Notes: generated from the sequence alone by a model not told the origin. A stretch of DNA of 64,000 nucleotides from Arsenicitalea aurantiaca (GCF_003994485.1 NZ_RZNJ01000002.1:495255-559254), one strand, 5' to 3'; counted from the first letter of the stretch, positions 54,006 through 64,000 are shown. Made by a program: numbers and translations.

Positions 54006-55457
54006 TCAGCCCTGCCGACGGCTCTGCTTCACGATTTCGATCGCATGCGCCCTGATCTTCTTGCGCAGCGTGTTGCGGTTCAGGCCGAGCAGGTCTGCAG
54101 CCTTGATCTGGTTGCCACCGCACGCGTTGAGGGCCATGGCGATCAGCGGCGCCTCCACCCGGTCGAGCACGCGCTGGTAGAGCCCGGCCGGCGGAAGGTT
54201 CGGCTCATGCTCCCGCAGCAATTGCGATACATGCGCCTCCACCGCCGTCGAAACATCGACATGCCCCGAGGCACTAACCACGGGCTGCCGGTCTGCGAGG
54301 TTGAGCTCGCTTTCGACGATCTCGAGCGAGATCGATTCGTCGGCATAAAGTGCGGAAAGCCGGCGTACGAGGTTTTCGAGCTCCCTCACGTTCCCCGGCC
54401 AGGAATAGTTCTGCATCAGCCGGATGGCTTCTGGCGAGATCGTCTTCACCGGCTCGCCCTCGCGCTGGGCGGCCCGCAGGAAGTGCATGACCAGATCGCC
54501 GATATCGTCCGAACGCTCGCGCAGCGGCGGCAGGCGGATGGGCACTACGTTGAGGCGATAATACAGATCCTCGCGGAAGAGCCCCTGCCGGATCATCTGG
54601 CTCAGATCGCGGTGCGTCGCCGCGACAATGCGCACGTTCGATTTGATCGGCGTGCGCCCACCGACCATGGTGTACTCACCCTCCTGCAGCACGCGCAGGA
54701 GGCGCGTTTGGGCGTCCATCGGCATGTCGCCGATTTCGTCCAGGAAGAGCGTTCCGCCCTCGGCCTGTTCGAAGCGGCCGGAGGACCGGGCCGTGGCGCC
54801 GGTGAAGGCGCCCTTCTCGTGCCCGAAAAGCTCTGCTTCGATCAGGTCGCGCGGGATCGCGGCCATGTTGATGGCGACGAAAGGCCCGTTGCGGCGCTTT
54901 CCAAAATCATGGAGCGCTCGCGCCACCAGTTCCTTGCCGGTCCCGCTTTCCCCCGTGATCATGACCGTCAAATCGGTCTGCATGAGCCGCGCCAGGGCGC
55001 GGTAGATGTCCTGCATCGCCGCCGAACGGCCGACGAGCGGCATGTGCTCGCCCGGCTCCTCGGCCCGTCGCTCCGCGGGCGTCGGCTTCTTGGCATCAGC
55101 GAGCGCCCGCGCCACCACCGAGAGGACCTCGGTGATGTCGAAGGGTTTGGGCAGGTACTCATAGGCACCCACCTCATTTGCGCGGATGGCCGTCATGAAG
55201 GTGTTCTGAGCGCTCATCACGATCATCGGCAGATCGGGACGCAGCTTCTTGATCTTCGGCATCACGTCGAAGGCATTGCCATCGGGCATGGCGACATCGG
55301 TGATGAGGATGTCGCCTTCCCCGCGCGAAACCCAGTTCCACATGGTCGAGATGTTGCCGGTGGGCCGCACCTCATATCCTGCCCGCGTCAGTGCCTGATT
55401 GAGCACCATGCGGATCGCCGCATCGTCGTCAGCAAGAAGGACGGTATGTCCGCTCAT
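54006..55457 (-). CDS. ntrC: Nitrogen regulation response regulator NtrC
   Basis: Sigma-54 activator for nitrogen-limitation genes, 483 residues. Receiver ([16 protein letters not shown]), AAA+ domain with Walker [16 protein letters not shown], intact GAFTGA in [12 protein letters not shown], Walker [14 protein letters not shown], and a Fis-type C-terminal helix-turn-helix ([21 protein letters not shown]). Its ATG overlaps the ntrB stop by 4 bases. A 144-base gap separates it from ntrY, so ntrYX may have its own promoter there. Confidence 0.97.
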   Translation of the reverse strand: MSGHTVLLADDDAAIRMVLNQALTRAGYEVRPTGNISTMWNWVSRGEGDILITDVAMPDGNAFDVMPKIKKLRPDLPMIVMSAQNTFMTAIRANEVGAYEYLPKPFDITEVLSVVARALADAKKPTPAERRAEEPGEHMPLVGRSAAMQDIYRALARLMQTDLTVMITGESGTGKELVARALHDFGKRRNGPFVAINMAAIPRDLIEAELFGHEKGAFTGATARSSGRFEQAEGGTLFLDEIGDMPMDAQTRLLRVLQEGEYTMVGGRTPIKSNVRIVAATHRDLSQMIRQGLFREDLYYRLNVVPIRLPPLRERSDDIGDLVMHFLRAAQREGEPVKTISPEAIRLMQNYSWPGNVRELENLVRRLSALYADESISLEIVESELNLADRQPVVSASGHVDVSTAVEAHVSQLLREHEPNLPPAGLYQRVLDRVEAPLIAMALNACGGNQIKAADLLGLNRNTLRKKIRAHAIEIVKQSRRQG

Positions 55458-56575
55458 AGAGATTCAGCCTCTTTTGAAACAGGCAGCGACCCTCCGCTCG
55501 CCACCGGCAGGAGGATGCGGAAACGCGTCCTCCCCGGTCGGCTGTCGCTGTCGATTACCCCCCCATGGTCGCCGATGATTTTGGCGACCAGCGCCAGACC
55601 CAGTCCCGACCCGTTCGCCTTGGTGGTGACGAAGGGATCGAAGAGGATGGGCAGCAGGTCCGGCGGAACCCCCGGCCCGTTGTCCTCTATGATGATTTCG
55701 AGCGGCAGCGAGATGCGTTCGGAGACGCCCGTGACGCTGATGCGGATGCCCGGCCTGAAGGCTGTGTAGAACCGTATTTCGGGCTTCTGCGTCCGCTCGA
55801 GTGCCTCGGCGGCATTCTTGACGAGGTTGAGAAAGACCTGGATCAACTGATCCCTGTTGCCGAGCACGGGCGGCAGGGACGGGTCATACTCCTCGGAAAA
55901 GCTGATGTTGCGCGCCACTCCGCTCCGCGCGAGAAGCTTCACCCGGTCGAGCACGACATGGATGTTGATCGGCTCTCGCTCCATAGGCCGCTCGTCCCCG
56001 AAGACCTCCACCTTGTCGATGAGGTCGACGATCCTGTCGGTCTCCTCACGGATCAGCCTTGCTAGCGGCAACTCTTCGCTCGTGACGCTCTGTTCCAGCA
56101 ATTGGGCCGCACCGCGAATCCCCGACAGCGGGTTCTTGATTTCGTGGGCGAGCATGGACGCCAGCCCTGTGACCGAGCGCGCCGCACCCCGGCTGACGAG
56201 TTGCCGGTCGATCTTGTCGGCCATGGTCCGCTCCTGGAAGAGCAGCGCCACGCGGTCTCCGGCCTCAGGCATCGGACTTGCGAAAACGTCGACGATCCGC
56301 TCATCACCGAACCGGGAGGAGCCTACACGCACGCGGTACTCCGTCATTGGTGCGCGCCGCTCTATGACGGACTCGAGCAGCGACAGAATCGGCGAGCCGA
56401 AAGCAATGAGATCGTCGAGCCGCTGGCGCGTCAGGACCGAGAGAGACGCTCCAAAAAACGCTTCTGCAGCATAGTTGACGAAGGCGATGGTATGATCTTC
56501 CTCGCAGACGATCACCGGCTGCGGCAGCGCCTGCAGCACCGCGGTCGACAGCTCGGGGAGGATGGTCTTGGTCAT
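55454..56575 (-). CDS. ntrB: Nitrogen regulation sensor kinase NtrB
   Basis: Soluble PAS-containing histidine kinase that phosphorylates NtrC under control of PII proteins, 373 residues. PAS domain ([20 protein letters not shown]), phospho-His motif [19 protein letters not shown]-box [13 protein letters not shown]-boxes [12 protein letters not shown] and [12 protein letters not shown]. No membrane helix. Overlaps dusB and ntrC by 4 bases each. Confidence 0.96.
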   Translation of the reverse strand: MTKTILPELSTAVLQALPQPVIVCEEDHTIAFVNYAAEAFFGASLSVLTRQRLDDLIAFGSPILSLLESVIERRAPMTEYRVRVGSSRFGDERIVDVFASPMPEAGDRVALLFQERTMADKIDRQLVSRGAARSVTGLASMLAHEIKNPLSGIRGAAQLLEQSVTSEELPLARLIREETDRIVDLIDKVEVFGDERPMEREPINIHVVLDRVKLLARSGVARNISFSEEYDPSLPPVLGNRDQLIQVFLNLVKNAAEALERTQKPEIRFYTAFRPGIRISVTGVSERISLPLEIIIEDNGPGVPPDLLPILFDPFVTTKANGSGLGLALVAKIIGDHGGVIDSDSRPGRTRFRILLPVASGGSLPVSKEAESL

Positions 56576-57582
56576 GCGGCGTCCTTCCAGCCGGCGCCGT
56601 AGATCGCGCCAATCATCTGCATCACTTGTGCGGGATCCTCCGAGCCCAGCAGCGTCTTGCGCTTCTCCCGGTCGATCTGGATTTCATTTCCCTCGAGGTA
56701 CCAGTCGAGGTGCTTGCGGGCGACACGTACGCCGACCTCTTGGCCGTATTCGACGAGCATCCGCTCGTACTGCCCGGCAATGAGCTCGGCCAGCTCCGCT
56801 CCTTGCGGTGCCGCCTGAACCGGCGCGCCATTGAGCGCAGCCCCGATCTGGCCCACCAACCAGGGCCGCCCCTGCGCGCCGCGCCCGATCATCACCGCCG
56901 CAGCACCTGAAAGCTTGAGTGCCTCGCGGGCCTTGGAGATGTCGGTGATGTCGCCATTGACGACCACCGGCACATCGACCGCATCAACCACAGGCCGCAC
57001 GAGCGCCCAACGCGCAGTGCCCTTATAGAACTGCTGCCGGGTCCGTCCGTGAACGGTGATCATCTGCACGCCGGCATCGACCGCCCGGCGCGCGATATCC
57101 GCCGCATTGAGGCTGTCGTCGTCCCATCCGAGACGCATCTTCACGGTCACCGGAAGTGCGGTCGCCTTCACCACCGCCTCGATCAGAGCGAGCGCCTGGT
57201 CCGGGACGCGCATGAGGGCCGAGCCCGCATAGCCGTTCGTGACCCGCTTCGAGGGGCACCCCAGATTGATATCGATGATGTCCGCGCCGGCGTCAGCGGC
57301 AATCTCGGCTCCGCGGACCAGCCACTGCGCTTCGCACCCGGCTAGCTGCACGACATGCGGGAGCTGGCCGGACTTTCCGAGCTTGCGCACCATATCGGCA
57401 TGCCCGGTGCCGAGCGCCGCGCTGGCTATCATTTCGGACACGACCAGACCCGCCCCATAATGCTCGGCGAGCTGACGCATGGGGGCATCGGTAATCCCGG
57501 CCATTGGGGCGAGGAGAGCGCGATTGGCTAGCGTGTGCCGTCCAATGCTCAAGGCGCAGGCAGTGTCGGTCAACGTATGCAC
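56572..57582 (-). CDS. dusB: tRNA-dihydrouridine synthase (DusB family)
   Basis: FMN/NADPH enzyme reducing uridines in tRNA, 336 residues. Signatures [16 protein letters not shown], the catalytic Cys in [42 protein letters not shown] and [13 protein letters not shown]. The start codon is GTG at 57582. It heads the dusB-ntrB-ntrC operon, a conserved arrangement in which fis replaces ntrBC in gammaproteobacteria. Divergent from ispDF with 175 bases between, the probable double promoter region. Confidence 0.95.
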   Translation of the reverse strand: MHTLTDTACALSIGRHTLANRALLAPMAGITDAPMRQLAEHYGAGLVVSEMIASAALGTGHADMVRKLGKSGQLPHVVQLAGCEAQWLVRGAEIAADAGADIIDINLGCPSKRVTNGYAGSALMRVPDQALALIEAVVKATALPVTVKMRLGWDDDSLNAADIARRAVDAGVQMITVHGRTRQQFYKGTARWALVRPVVDAVDVPVVVNGDITDISKAREALKLSGAAAVMIGRGAQGRPWLVGQIGAALNGAPVQAAPQGAELAELIAGQYERMLVEYGQEVGVRVARKHLDWYLEGNEIQIDREKRKTLLGSEDPAQVMQMIGAIYGAGWKDAA

Positions 57583-57757
57583 CGGAATTGTTCAGAGCGC
57601 GCAGAATGCCCGCACAATAGTCAAAATCATGCCAGACGCAACCGGACAAACCGCCGCTGATCGGGAATCTGGGAGCGGGCAGCTTGCCGTGGTCGGGCCC
57701 CGCGGATAGACCGTCAGAGGCTTCAGTGCAGCAGAAAAACGACATCAGGATGAAGAT

Positions 57758-58951
57758 TTGAGCGCAGCGTCCACAATTGTCGCCATCGTCGTCGCAGCCG
57801 GTCGGGGCGAACGCGCACGCTCCGGCAGCGCGGATCCCAAACAGTACCATCTCCTCGCCGGGCGACCGGTGCTGGAGCATACTTTGAGGGCCCTGCTGAG
57901 CGCCGACCGCATCACCCATGTGCTGGCCGTGATCCATCCCGAACACGATGCGCGCTATGAAGGCATCGGCATCAGCGATGCTCGCCTGCTCCCACCCGTC
58001 CACGGGGGCGCGACCCGCCAGGCATCCGTATTGGCAGGGTTGAAGGCAATTGCCCCCATGAAGCCGGACCTCGTGCTGATCCACGATGCAGCCCGGCCCA
58101 TGGTCACGCCCGAGATTGTCGACGGGGTCATTGCCGGCCTCGCGGACAGCGCCGGCACCCTGCCCGTCGTTCCGGTGACCGACACCATCAAGCGCTCCGA
58201 TGATGGGCGCAGGGTTGCCTTGACCGAAGAGCGTAGCCGGCTATTTGCCGCACAGACGCCTCAGGGTTTCCGCTTCGCCCAGATCTTTTCGGCACACATG
58301 CGCGCCGAACGCCTGCCTCGCGAGTTCACCGACGACGCAGCGATTGCCGAATGGGCCGGCCTCGAAGTGGCGTTTGCGCCCGGCAGTTCGCGCAACATCA
58401 AGATCACCCTGCCTGAAGATTTCGAACGCGCGGAGCGCCTGATGACCGGAAACATCCCGACGATGGAAACGCGGATCGGGACTGGCTTTGATGTCCATCC
58501 CTTCACCGAGGGCGATGCCGTCTTTCTTGGCGGCGTGCGGATCGAGCATGATCGGACGCTGGAAGGCCATTCGGACGCCGATGTGGCCCTCCACGCCCTC
58601 AGCGATGCGCTTTTCGGCGCGATCGGCGAGGGCGATATCGGTCAGCACTTTCCTCCAAGCGACCCCCAGTGGAAGGGCGCGGCCTCGCGCATCTTCGTCG
58701 AACACGCGGCCAGCCTCGTCGCAGCCCGCGGAGGCCGTATCGTCAATCTCGACCTTACGCTCGTCTGCGAGGCGCCAAAGATCGGCCCACATGTGCCGGC
58801 CATGCGGGAAGCGATTGCTGCCATGTGCGGAATTACGCCTGACCGGGTCGCGGTAAAGGCGACGACCAATGAAAGGCTCGGCTTCATAGGCCGCAGGGAG
58901 GGTATGGTCGCACTTGCCTCGGCGAGCGTCGAACTGCCCCGGAGCGCCTAG
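57758..58951 (+). CDS. ispDF: Bifunctional IspD/IspF isoprenoid enzyme
   Basis: Fused MEP-pathway enzyme, 397 residues: CDP-ME synthase (IspD, about residues 1-225; AIVVAAGRGERARSGSADPKQY, HDAARPMVTPE, AAQTPQGFRF) followed by MECDP synthase (IspF, about 238-397; GTGFDVHPF with metal ligands Asp and His, EGHSDADVALHALSDALFG, ATTNERLGFIGR). The fusion is usual in alphaproteobacteria. The start is TTG 57758, with AGGA 7 bases upstream; the upstream ATG leads to an immediate stop. Confidence 0.97.
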   Translation: MSAASTIVAIVVAAGRGERARSGSADPKQYHLLAGRPVLEHTLRALLSADRITHVLAVIHPEHDARYEGIGISDARLLPPVHGGATRQASVLAGLKAIAPMKPDLVLIHDAARPMVTPEIVDGVIAGLADSAGTLPVVPVTDTIKRSDDGRRVALTEERSRLFAAQTPQGFRFAQIFSAHMRAERLPREFTDDAAIAEWAGLEVAFAPGSSRNIKITLPEDFERAERLMTGNIPTMETRIGTGFDVHPFTEGDAVFLGGVRIEHDRTLEGHSDADVALHALSDALFGAIGEGDIGQHFPPSDPQWKGAASRIFVEHAASLVAARGGRIVNLDLTLVCEAPKIGPHVPAMREAIAAMCGITPDRVAVKATTNERLGFIGRREGMVALASASVELPRSA

Positions 58952-59443
58952 ATGGCGCACCCGCAGATCGACAGTCTCGCGAGGACCGTCATCGCAAAGC
59001 TCACCGCGTCAGGGCTGACGATCGCCACCGTCGAGAGTTGCACGGGCGGATTGATCGCCGGCGCCCTCACCGAAATTCCAGGGTCTTCGGCTGCGGTCTA
59101 TGGCGGGTTCGTCACCTATTCCAATAGCGCCAAATCGGCGATGGTCGGCGTTCCGGAAGCACTGCTCGTCGCCCATGGTGCGGTCTCGGAGCCAGTAGCG
59201 CGCGCGATGGCGGAGGGTGGCCGCACCGCAAGCGGCGCGGACATCGTGATTGCCGTCACGGGGATTGCCGGGCCAGGAGGCGGAAGCGCAGTCAAACCCG
59301 TCGGGCTGGTTCATTTCGCATGCGCGGCGCCAGGCGGCACGACCCACCGCGTAGAGCGCTTCGGCGATCTCGGGCGCGCACAGGTGCGGGCAGCCACGAT
59401 ACTTGTCGCGCTCCAGATGGTGCTGGACGCTCAGGCCCCGTAG
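58952..59443 (+). CDS. CinA C-terminal domain protein (nicotinamide-nucleotide amidase)
   Basis: Stand-alone CinA-C/PncC domain, 163 residues, which deamidates nicotinamide mononucleotide. Motifs: TVESCTGGLIAGALTEIPGS, VYGGFVTYSNSAKSAMVGV, AVTGIAGPGGGSAVKPVGLV. The N-terminal MoCF domain of full CinA is absent. It starts directly at the end of ispDF and is probably cotranscribed. Its 3' end overlaps the convergent ratA-like gene by 13 bases. Confidence 0.92.
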   Translation: MAHPQIDSLARTVIAKLTASGLTIATVESCTGGLIAGALTEIPGSSAAVYGGFVTYSNSAKSAMVGVPEALLVAHGAVSEPVARAMAEGGRTASGADIVIAVTGIAGPGGGSAVKPVGLVHFACAAPGGTTHRVERFGDLGRAQVRAATILVALQMVLDAQAP

Positions 59444-59868
59444 CGCCGATCCGCCTCGGCAACGAAAGCATCGAGAATTTCGTCCTGCTTGGCCGCGAAA
59501 GCAGGTTCGGCCACCTTGGCGAGCAATGGATTGGAGATCTTGAAGTCGATGTCGAACCGCACGCGGGTCCCCTGCCCTTCGGGCTCGAAACGCCACGTGC
59601 TGTCCAGATATGAGAAAGGCCCGTCGACGGCGCGAACGCTGATGGTGCGCGCGGCCTCATTGATTGCGACACGGCTGGTGTAGGACTGTGTCACCGGACC
59701 AAACCCGATCGTCATCCTCGCAAACCGCACGTCCGGATCGACGGGGTCGCGCCGCACCTCCATGGCCCGGCAATTGGGGATGAACCGCGGATAGGTGTCG
59801 AGGTCGCCGACCAGCGAAAGCATCCGCTCCGGCAGATGCGGCACATGACGTTCGAGATAGAGATTCAT
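59431..59868 (-). CDS. Coq10/RatA-like START-domain protein
   Basis: A 145-residue SRPBCC/START-fold protein of the Coq10/RatA family. Motifs: MLSLVGDLDTYPRFIPNCRA, YTSRVAINEAARTISV, the VDGPFSYLDSTWRFEP block and DFKISNPLLAKV. Relatives bind ubiquinone (Coq10) or, in E. coli, were described as RatA, a ribosome-association toxin; location after lipA in Hyphomicrobiales favours a quinone or respiratory role, which is inference. ATG overlaps the lipA stop by one base. Confidence 0.93.
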   Translation of the reverse strand: MNLYLERHVPHLPERMLSLVGDLDTYPRFIPNCRAMEVRRDPVDPDVRFARMTIGFGPVTQSYTSRVAINEAARTISVRAVDGPFSYLDSTWRFEPEGQGTRVRFDIDFKISNPLLAKVAEPAFAAKQDEILDAFVAEADRRYGA

Positions 59869-60821
59869 CAGGCGTGCTTTGCCATCCGGGCGGCCTTGAG
59901 ACGTGCAAAATCCTCGCCGGCGTGATGCGAGGACCGGGTCAGCGGGCTCGCCGACACCAGCGCAAAACCCTTGGCCGTCGCCACCGTCGCATAGGACTTG
60001 AACTCCTCCGGGGTGACGAAGCGAAGCACCGGGTGATGCTTGCGGGTCGGCTGCAGGTATTGACCGATGGTCAGGAAATCAACGTCCGCCGACCGCAGGT
60101 CATCCATCAGCTGCAGAACTTCGTTCCGCTCTTCGCCGAGCCCGACCATGATGCCGGACTTGGTGAATATCGTCGGATCGATTTCCTTGACCCGCTGCAG
60201 GAGCCGGATGGAGTGGAAGTAGCGCGCCCCAGGCCGCACCTTCAGATATTTGCTCGGCACGGTCTCGAGATTGTGGTTGAAGACGTCGGGCTTTGCCGCC
60301 ACGACGATCTCGAGCGCTCCCTCCTTGCGGAGGAAATCAGGCGTGAGGATTTCGATGGTGGTCCGCGGCGTCCGCGCGCGGATGGCTAGGATCACCTCGG
60401 CAAAATGCCGCGCGCCGCCATCCGGCAGATCGTCACGATCCACCGACGTGATGACGACATGCTCAAGCCCGAGGGTCTCGACCGCCTTGGCGACATTTTC
60501 GGGCTCATGCGGATCGAGCGCCAGCGGTAGGCCGGTCCGAACATTGCAGAAAGCACAGGCACGCGTACAGATCTCGCCCATGATCATCATGGTCGCGTGC
60601 TTCTTGGACCAGCACTCGCCGATGTTCGGGCAACCCGCCTCTTCGCACACCGTCACGAGATTATTCTCGCGAACGATCTTCTGGGTTTCCTTGTAGACCG
60701 CAGAACCGGGTGCACGCACCCGGATCCAGTCGGGCTTGCGCAGCATCTCCGTATCGGGGCGATGAGCCTTCTCGGGATGGCGGGGACGAGCCTCGTCCCG
60801 CAGATCGATCAATGTGACCAA
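59868..60821 (-). CDS. lipA: Lipoyl synthase
   Basis: Radical SAM enzyme that inserts two sulfurs to make lipoyl groups on dehydrogenase complexes, matching the nearby lpdA. The 317-residue protein has the auxiliary cluster cysteines [12 protein letters not shown], radical [11 protein letters not shown], and the C-terminal serine motif [12 protein letters not shown]. The start is TTG 60821 ([18 protein letters not shown]), supported by AGGA 7 bases upstream and the family N-terminus. Confidence 0.97.
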   Translation of the reverse strand: MVTLIDLRDEARPRHPEKAHRPDTEMLRKPDWIRVRAPGSAVYKETQKIVRENNLVTVCEEAGCPNIGECWSKKHATMMIMGEICTRACAFCNVRTGLPLALDPHEPENVAKAVETLGLEHVVITSVDRDDLPDGGARHFAEVILAIRARTPRTTIEILTPDFLRKEGALEIVVAAKPDVFNHNLETVPSKYLKVRPGARYFHSIRLLQRVKEIDPTIFTKSGIMVGLGEERNEVLQLMDDLRSADVDFLTIGQYLQPTRKHHPVLRFVTPEEFKSYATVATAKGFALVSASPLTRSSHHAGEDFARLKAARMAKHA

Positions 60822-61029
60822 GACGCGTTCCTAAGGGCGTACCGCAGCACGAGGCCTGCGGAAGGTTTGTATCGGGGGACAGGTCGTGGCGCTGTCCCTT
60901 CGGTTTGGGACTTTATATAGCGCAGAAGGCCGGCACCACAAATGGGCCGGCCCGCAGGCCAGCTATTTGCTGGCCCCATAACAGCGATGTGGTGAGGAGC
61001 GGAGTGCGCCCGAAGGCGCAGCCCCGCCG

Positions 61030-61284
61030 CTATCCGCGCCCGCGAATTGCGCGAAAGATCCAGATCAGCAGACATGCACCGATCACCGCCACAATGAGCT
61101 GACCGATCACGCCGCCAAGCGTATTTCCGAAGATGAAGAAGAGGATGGCGTTTGCCACCAATGCCCCCACGATACCCATGACGATGTTCATGAGCATGTT
61201 GTGGTCGGTCTTCATGATTTTCTCTGCGATCCAACCGGCAATGCCGCCGATGATGATCGCCCCGATCCAGCCGATGCCTTCCAT
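61030..61284 (-). CDS. GlsB/YeaQ/YmgE-family membrane protein
   Basis: Small inner-membrane protein, 84 residues, with three hydrophobic stretches and the family glycines: WIGAIIIGGIAGWIAEKIMK, MNIVMGIVGALVANAI and the TLGGVIGQLIVAVIG block. Often annotated as transglycosylase-associated, though no enzymatic activity is established. AGGAGG precedes the ATG. It lies 208 bases after the lipA start, in a region containing the hairpin GGCCAGC/GCTGGCC (60957-60975). Confidence 0.92.
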   Translation of the reverse strand: MEGIGWIGAIIIGGIAGWIAEKIMKTDHNMLMNIVMGIVGALVANAILFFIFGNTLGGVIGQLIVAVIGACLLIWIFRAIRGRG

Positions 61285-61364
61285 ATGTCCCTCCTGAGAC
61301 CGTTGACATCACGACAACGTCAATGTCGGCAAAGGGATGCGCGCCAATCTCAAACAAGCCGCGC

Positions 61365-62408
61365 TCAAGCCATGATTTCATCGATATCCACCCATTCACC
61401 GTCGCGCATGGCGGACGCGATGGTGGCCTGAACGAGGGCAAGGCTGAAGAGATTGTCGCGCCCGGAACTAAAGCGCGCCGGGATTGCGCCGGTCTCGATC
61501 GCCTGCGCGATGGATGCCAGCGTGCCGAGCCGATCGGCATAGCGTGGCGCCACAAGAGCGACATCCTGAGTTTCGCCTTCCAGGGGGCGAAGGCGAACGC
61601 GATCTGAACCGGACTGCCCCAGGAACTCGTCGCGAGAAGTCCACCAGATCTCGCCGCCCGAACAGTCGACCGCCCACTCCCCGGCCCAGGGCGTCACCGG
61701 GCCGCTGCTCATCCACGAGCCGCGATAGCTGACGATGGTGCCGCGCTCGAATTCGATGGTTGCGAGCCCGACCGGGTGGTGGGCGAACGGACTGCCGGCC
61801 GGGTTCCAGGTGCGGCAGGACACGCGCCTCGGATCATCGCCGAGCACCATGCGCATCAGGTCGAAATGGTGGATCGACATGTCAGCGAGTAGCGGATCGG
61901 GGAAATCCCAGTACCGATAACCCTGTGTGGGTGCGTGGCGGCGGAAATCCACCGAAACCATGTTCACCGGCCCGAACTTCTGCGCACCGATCAGTTCGGC
62001 AACCGCGATGGGCGCCGGCTGGTGCCGATAGTTCTGGCTGACCATGAGAAGGCGGCTCTGCTGCTCGGCCAGCGCCACGAGCGCCTTGGCCTCCGCCATA
62101 GTGGTCGTGAAGGGCTTCTCGACGAGAACATTGAGACCCAGTTCCAGCGCTTCGCACACCACCGGGAAATGCGCTTCGGTGCGCAGGGTCGCGATCACCA
62201 GATCCGCCGCGTCGACTGCTTTCAGCGCCTCGGCAAGGCTGGTGAAGCACTGCGCAGCCGGAATGCCGAGCTCGTTCTGGACGCGCAGCAGTGCATCGGG
62301 GTTCGCATCCACATAGCCGACCATCTCGACCGTCGGGACGTTAGGCAGCACTTTCCGTGTCCAGTCGAAGCCCCAGAAGCCGAGGCCCACCTGTATCGCC
62401 TTGATCAT
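61365..62408 (-). CDS. Gfo/Idh/MocA-family oxidoreductase
   Basis: NAD(P)-dependent dehydrogenase of the glucose-fructose oxidoreductase family, 347 residues. N-terminal Rossmann fold (AIQVGLGFWGFDWTRKV), the family's VLVEKPF motif with catalytic Lys near residue 95, and the C-terminal domain with GYRYWDFPDPLLADMSIHHF carrying the conserved His. Substrate is probably a sugar or inositol derivative and cannot be told. It sits between lpdA and the GlsB gene, 40 bases from lpdA. Confidence 0.9.
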   Translation of the reverse strand: MIKAIQVGLGFWGFDWTRKVLPNVPTVEMVGYVDANPDALLRVQNELGIPAAQCFTSLAEALKAVDAADLVIATLRTEAHFPVVCEALELGLNVLVEKPFTTTMAEAKALVALAEQQSRLLMVSQNYRHQPAPIAVAELIGAQKFGPVNMVSVDFRRHAPTQGYRYWDFPDPLLADMSIHHFDLMRMVLGDDPRRVSCRTWNPAGSPFAHHPVGLATIEFERGTIVSYRGSWMSSGPVTPWAGEWAVDCSGGEIWWTSRDEFLGQSGSDRVRLRPLEGETQDVALVAPRYADRLGTLASIAQAIETGAIPARFSSGRDNLFSLALVQATIASAMRDGEWVDIDEIMA

Positions 62409-62448
62409 GTCAGGCCTTCCTGCGCGCCAGGGCGCAATGGGTCGCGAA

Positions 62449-63888
62449 CTACATGTTCAGTGCGCGACCATAGGCGTCGAGCACGCTTTCCTTCATCGTC
62501 TCGCTTAGCGTCGGATGCGGGAAAATCGTGTGCATGAGCTCTTCCTCGGTGGTCTCGAGGTTCATGGCCACGACGAAACCCTGGATGAGTTCGGTGACTT
62601 CGGCGCCTACCATGTGCGCGCCCAGCAGCTCGCCGGTCTTGGCATCGAAGATGGTCTTGACGAGACCATCCGGCTCGCCGAGAGCGATGGCCTTTCCATT
62701 GCCGATGAAGGGGAAGCGCCCGACACGGATCTCGCGCCCCGACTCCTTGGCCTTGGCTTCGGTCAGCCCGACGCTCGCCAGCTGCGGCTCGCAATAGGTG
62801 CAGCCGGGGACCTTCGACTTGTCGAGCCCGTGAACCTTCTCGCCGGCGATCGTCTCGACCGTGATAACCGCCTCATGCTCGGCCTTGTGGGCCAGCATTG
62901 GCGGGCCAGCGACATCGCCGATGGCCCAGATGCCGGCAACATTGGTGCGGCCATGGCCGTCCGCCACGATCGCCCCGCGATCGATCTTGACCCCGACGGT
63001 CTCGAGGCCGAGACCCTCGGTATTGCACTGGACGCCAACTGCCGAAATCAGACGCTCGGCCGTAACCGTCTGCTTCTCGCCACCCTTGAGTTCGACATGG
63101 GCCGTGATCCCGTCCTTGACCTTCTCGACCTTGGTCACCTTCGCGTCGGTGATGATCTTGATGCCGCGCTTCTCGAAGCGCTTGCGGGCATGAGCCGCGA
63201 TCTCAGCATCCTCGACCGGCATGATCTGAGGCAGCAGTTCGATGATCGTCACCTCCGCCCCCATGGAACGATAGAACGAAGCGAATTCCACCCCGATCGC
63301 CCCCGAGCCCATGACGACCAGCGATTTTGGCATTTCCGCCGGTTTCATCGCTTCGAAATAGGTCCAGATGCGGTCGCCATCAGGTTCGATCCCTGGTAGC
63401 ACGCGGGGGCGCGCTCCGGTCGCGACGATGATGTTCTTCGCCTTATAGGTCCCCTCGCCCAAGGTGTTCTTCGGCACCGGGCCCTGAGGCTGGACGATTT
63501 TCTTCTTGGTCGGCGCGACGTTGATCTCGCCGGGCTTGGTGATCTTCGCCTCGCCCCAGATGATGTCGACCTTGTTCTTCTTCATCAGGAACTGGACGCC
63601 ATTGTTCATCTGCGCAGCGATGTCGCGCGAGCGCTTGACGATGGCGCCCATGTCGAAGCCGAAGCTGTCGGCGGTGAGCCCGTAATTCTTTGCGTGGGCC
63701 ATGTGCCCGTAGACTTCGGCCGAACGCAGCAGCGCCTTGGTCGGGATACAGCCCCAGTTCGAGCAGATGCCGGCCATGTGCTCGCGTTCAACAATCGCGA
63801 CTTTCATCCCCAGCTGCGCGCCGCGAATGGCAGCGATATAGCCGCCAGGACCCGCGCCGATGACGATGAGATCGTATTGGTCAGCCAT
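62449..63888 (-). CDS. lpdA: Dihydrolipoyl dehydrogenase
   Basis: E3 subunit of 2-oxoacid dehydrogenase complexes, 479 residues. FAD fold IVIGAGPGGYIAAIRGAQLG; redox disulfide CSNWGC followed by IPTKALLRSAE; NAD fold VVMGSGAIGVEFASFYRSMG; WAIGDVAGPPMLAHKA; C-terminal active-site His-Glu in FPHPTLSET. No lipoyl domain at the N-terminus. The spacer ILGEGTYKAKNII region is an insert typical of PDH-associated E3. Start ATG 63888 with GAGG upstream. Confidence 0.97.
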   Translation of the reverse strand: MADQYDLIVIGAGPGGYIAAIRGAQLGMKVAIVEREHMAGICSNWGCIPTKALLRSAEVYGHMAHAKNYGLTADSFGFDMGAIVKRSRDIAAQMNNGVQFLMKKNKVDIIWGEAKITKPGEINVAPTKKKIVQPQGPVPKNTLGEGTYKAKNIIVATGARPRVLPGIEPDGDRIWTYFEAMKPAEMPKSLVVMGSGAIGVEFASFYRSMGAEVTIIELLPQIMPVEDAEIAAHARKRFEKRGIKIITDAKVTKVEKVKDGITAHVELKGGEKQTVTAERLISAVGVQCNTEGLGLETVGVKIDRGAIVADGHGRTNVAGIWAIGDVAGPPMLAHKAEHEAVITVETIAGEKVHGLDKSKVPGCTYCEPQLASVGLTEAKAKESGREIRVGRFPFIGNGKAIALGEPDGLVKTIFDAKTGELLGAHMVGAEVTELIQGFVVAMNLETTEEELMHTIFPHPTLSETMKESVLDAYGRALNM

Positions 63889-63925
63889 AATTACCTCTTT
63901 TCAATCGGCCGGTGCCCGAGGGCAC

Positions 63926-64000
63926 TCAGAGGCCGAGGAGTTTGCTTACGACCGGAACGAGCGCAGTGCCGATGGCGCGCGTATTTTCCGCATCGAGATG
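63926..64000 (-). CDS. SGNH/GDSL-type hydrolase, C-terminal fragment (cut by window edge)
   Basis: Twenty-four codons and a stop are visible, ending HLDAENTRAIG-TALVPVVSKLLGL. The HLDAENTR end fits the catalytic D-x-x-H(L) block of SGNH/GDSL hydrolases; the Asp would lie just outside the window. In Hyphomicrobiales a gene of this family commonly lies between pdhC and lpdA, so the context agrees. The call rests on a short fragment. Confidence 0.5.
   Translation of the reverse strand, partial: HLDAENTRAIGTALVPVVSKLLGL

Overview
The window is a GC-rich, densely packed chromosomal segment from an alphaproteobacterium. The order lpdA / lipA / ratA / cinA / ispDF / dusB-ntrBC-ntrYX-hfq-hflX / mazG, the fused IspDF, the IalB-family protein and the MetH and pxp layout point to Hyphomicrobiales, probably near Devosia or Pelagibacterium. 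The order-level call is an inference from gene content; no rRNA is present to settle the genus.

Layout. 1-103: start of an MMPL/RND-type membrane protein, cut by the window edge. 322-9879: gyrA, a LysE-type exporter, a tightly coupled run (coaD, secreted cyclophilin, cytosolic PpiB, small exported protein), queA-tgt (queuosine tRNA modification) and pgi. 9884-15741: two envelope proteins of unknown role, tRNA-Lys, glmU-glmS (UDP-GlcNAc supply) and a VapBC-type toxin-antitoxin pair. 15799-24936: recG, sdhE, mfd, an IalB-family protein, a UbiH-like monooxygenase and a TerC protein. 25059-31352: tRNA-Ser followed by the most accessory-looking stretch: SnoaL-like/HxlR divergent pair, SulP transporter, a 467-base empty gap, a lower-GC gene for a 744-residue protein with a PD-(D/E)XK nuclease signature, and a VIT-family transporter. 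31470-40968: Sel1 protein, pxpBCA (5-oxoprolinase), folD, metH with a short CobW-like partner and a perfect upstream palindrome, and rlpA. 41019-47114: dacF-like, tmk, holB, metG, tatD and a PhnP-like metallohydrolase in one overlapping chain. 47434-64000: mazG, hflX, hfq, the two Ntr two-component systems, dusB, ispDF, cinA, ratA, lipA, GlsB, a Gfo/Idh/MocA oxidoreductase, lpdA and the tail of an SGNH hydrolase.

The strongest structural observation is a dif-like XerC/XerD site at 47227-47254. Up to that point most genes lie on the plus strand; after mazG most lie on the minus strand. GGGNAGGG (KOPS/AIMS-type) octamers read on the plus strand before it and only as CCCTNCCC after it, in my manual scan. 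Together these suggest the window spans the chromosome replication terminus.

The genes are mostly housekeeping. The best candidate for something undescribed is the 744-residue nuclease-like protein at 28155-30389. Second are the MetH-coupled mini CobW-like protein and the metH operator palindrome.
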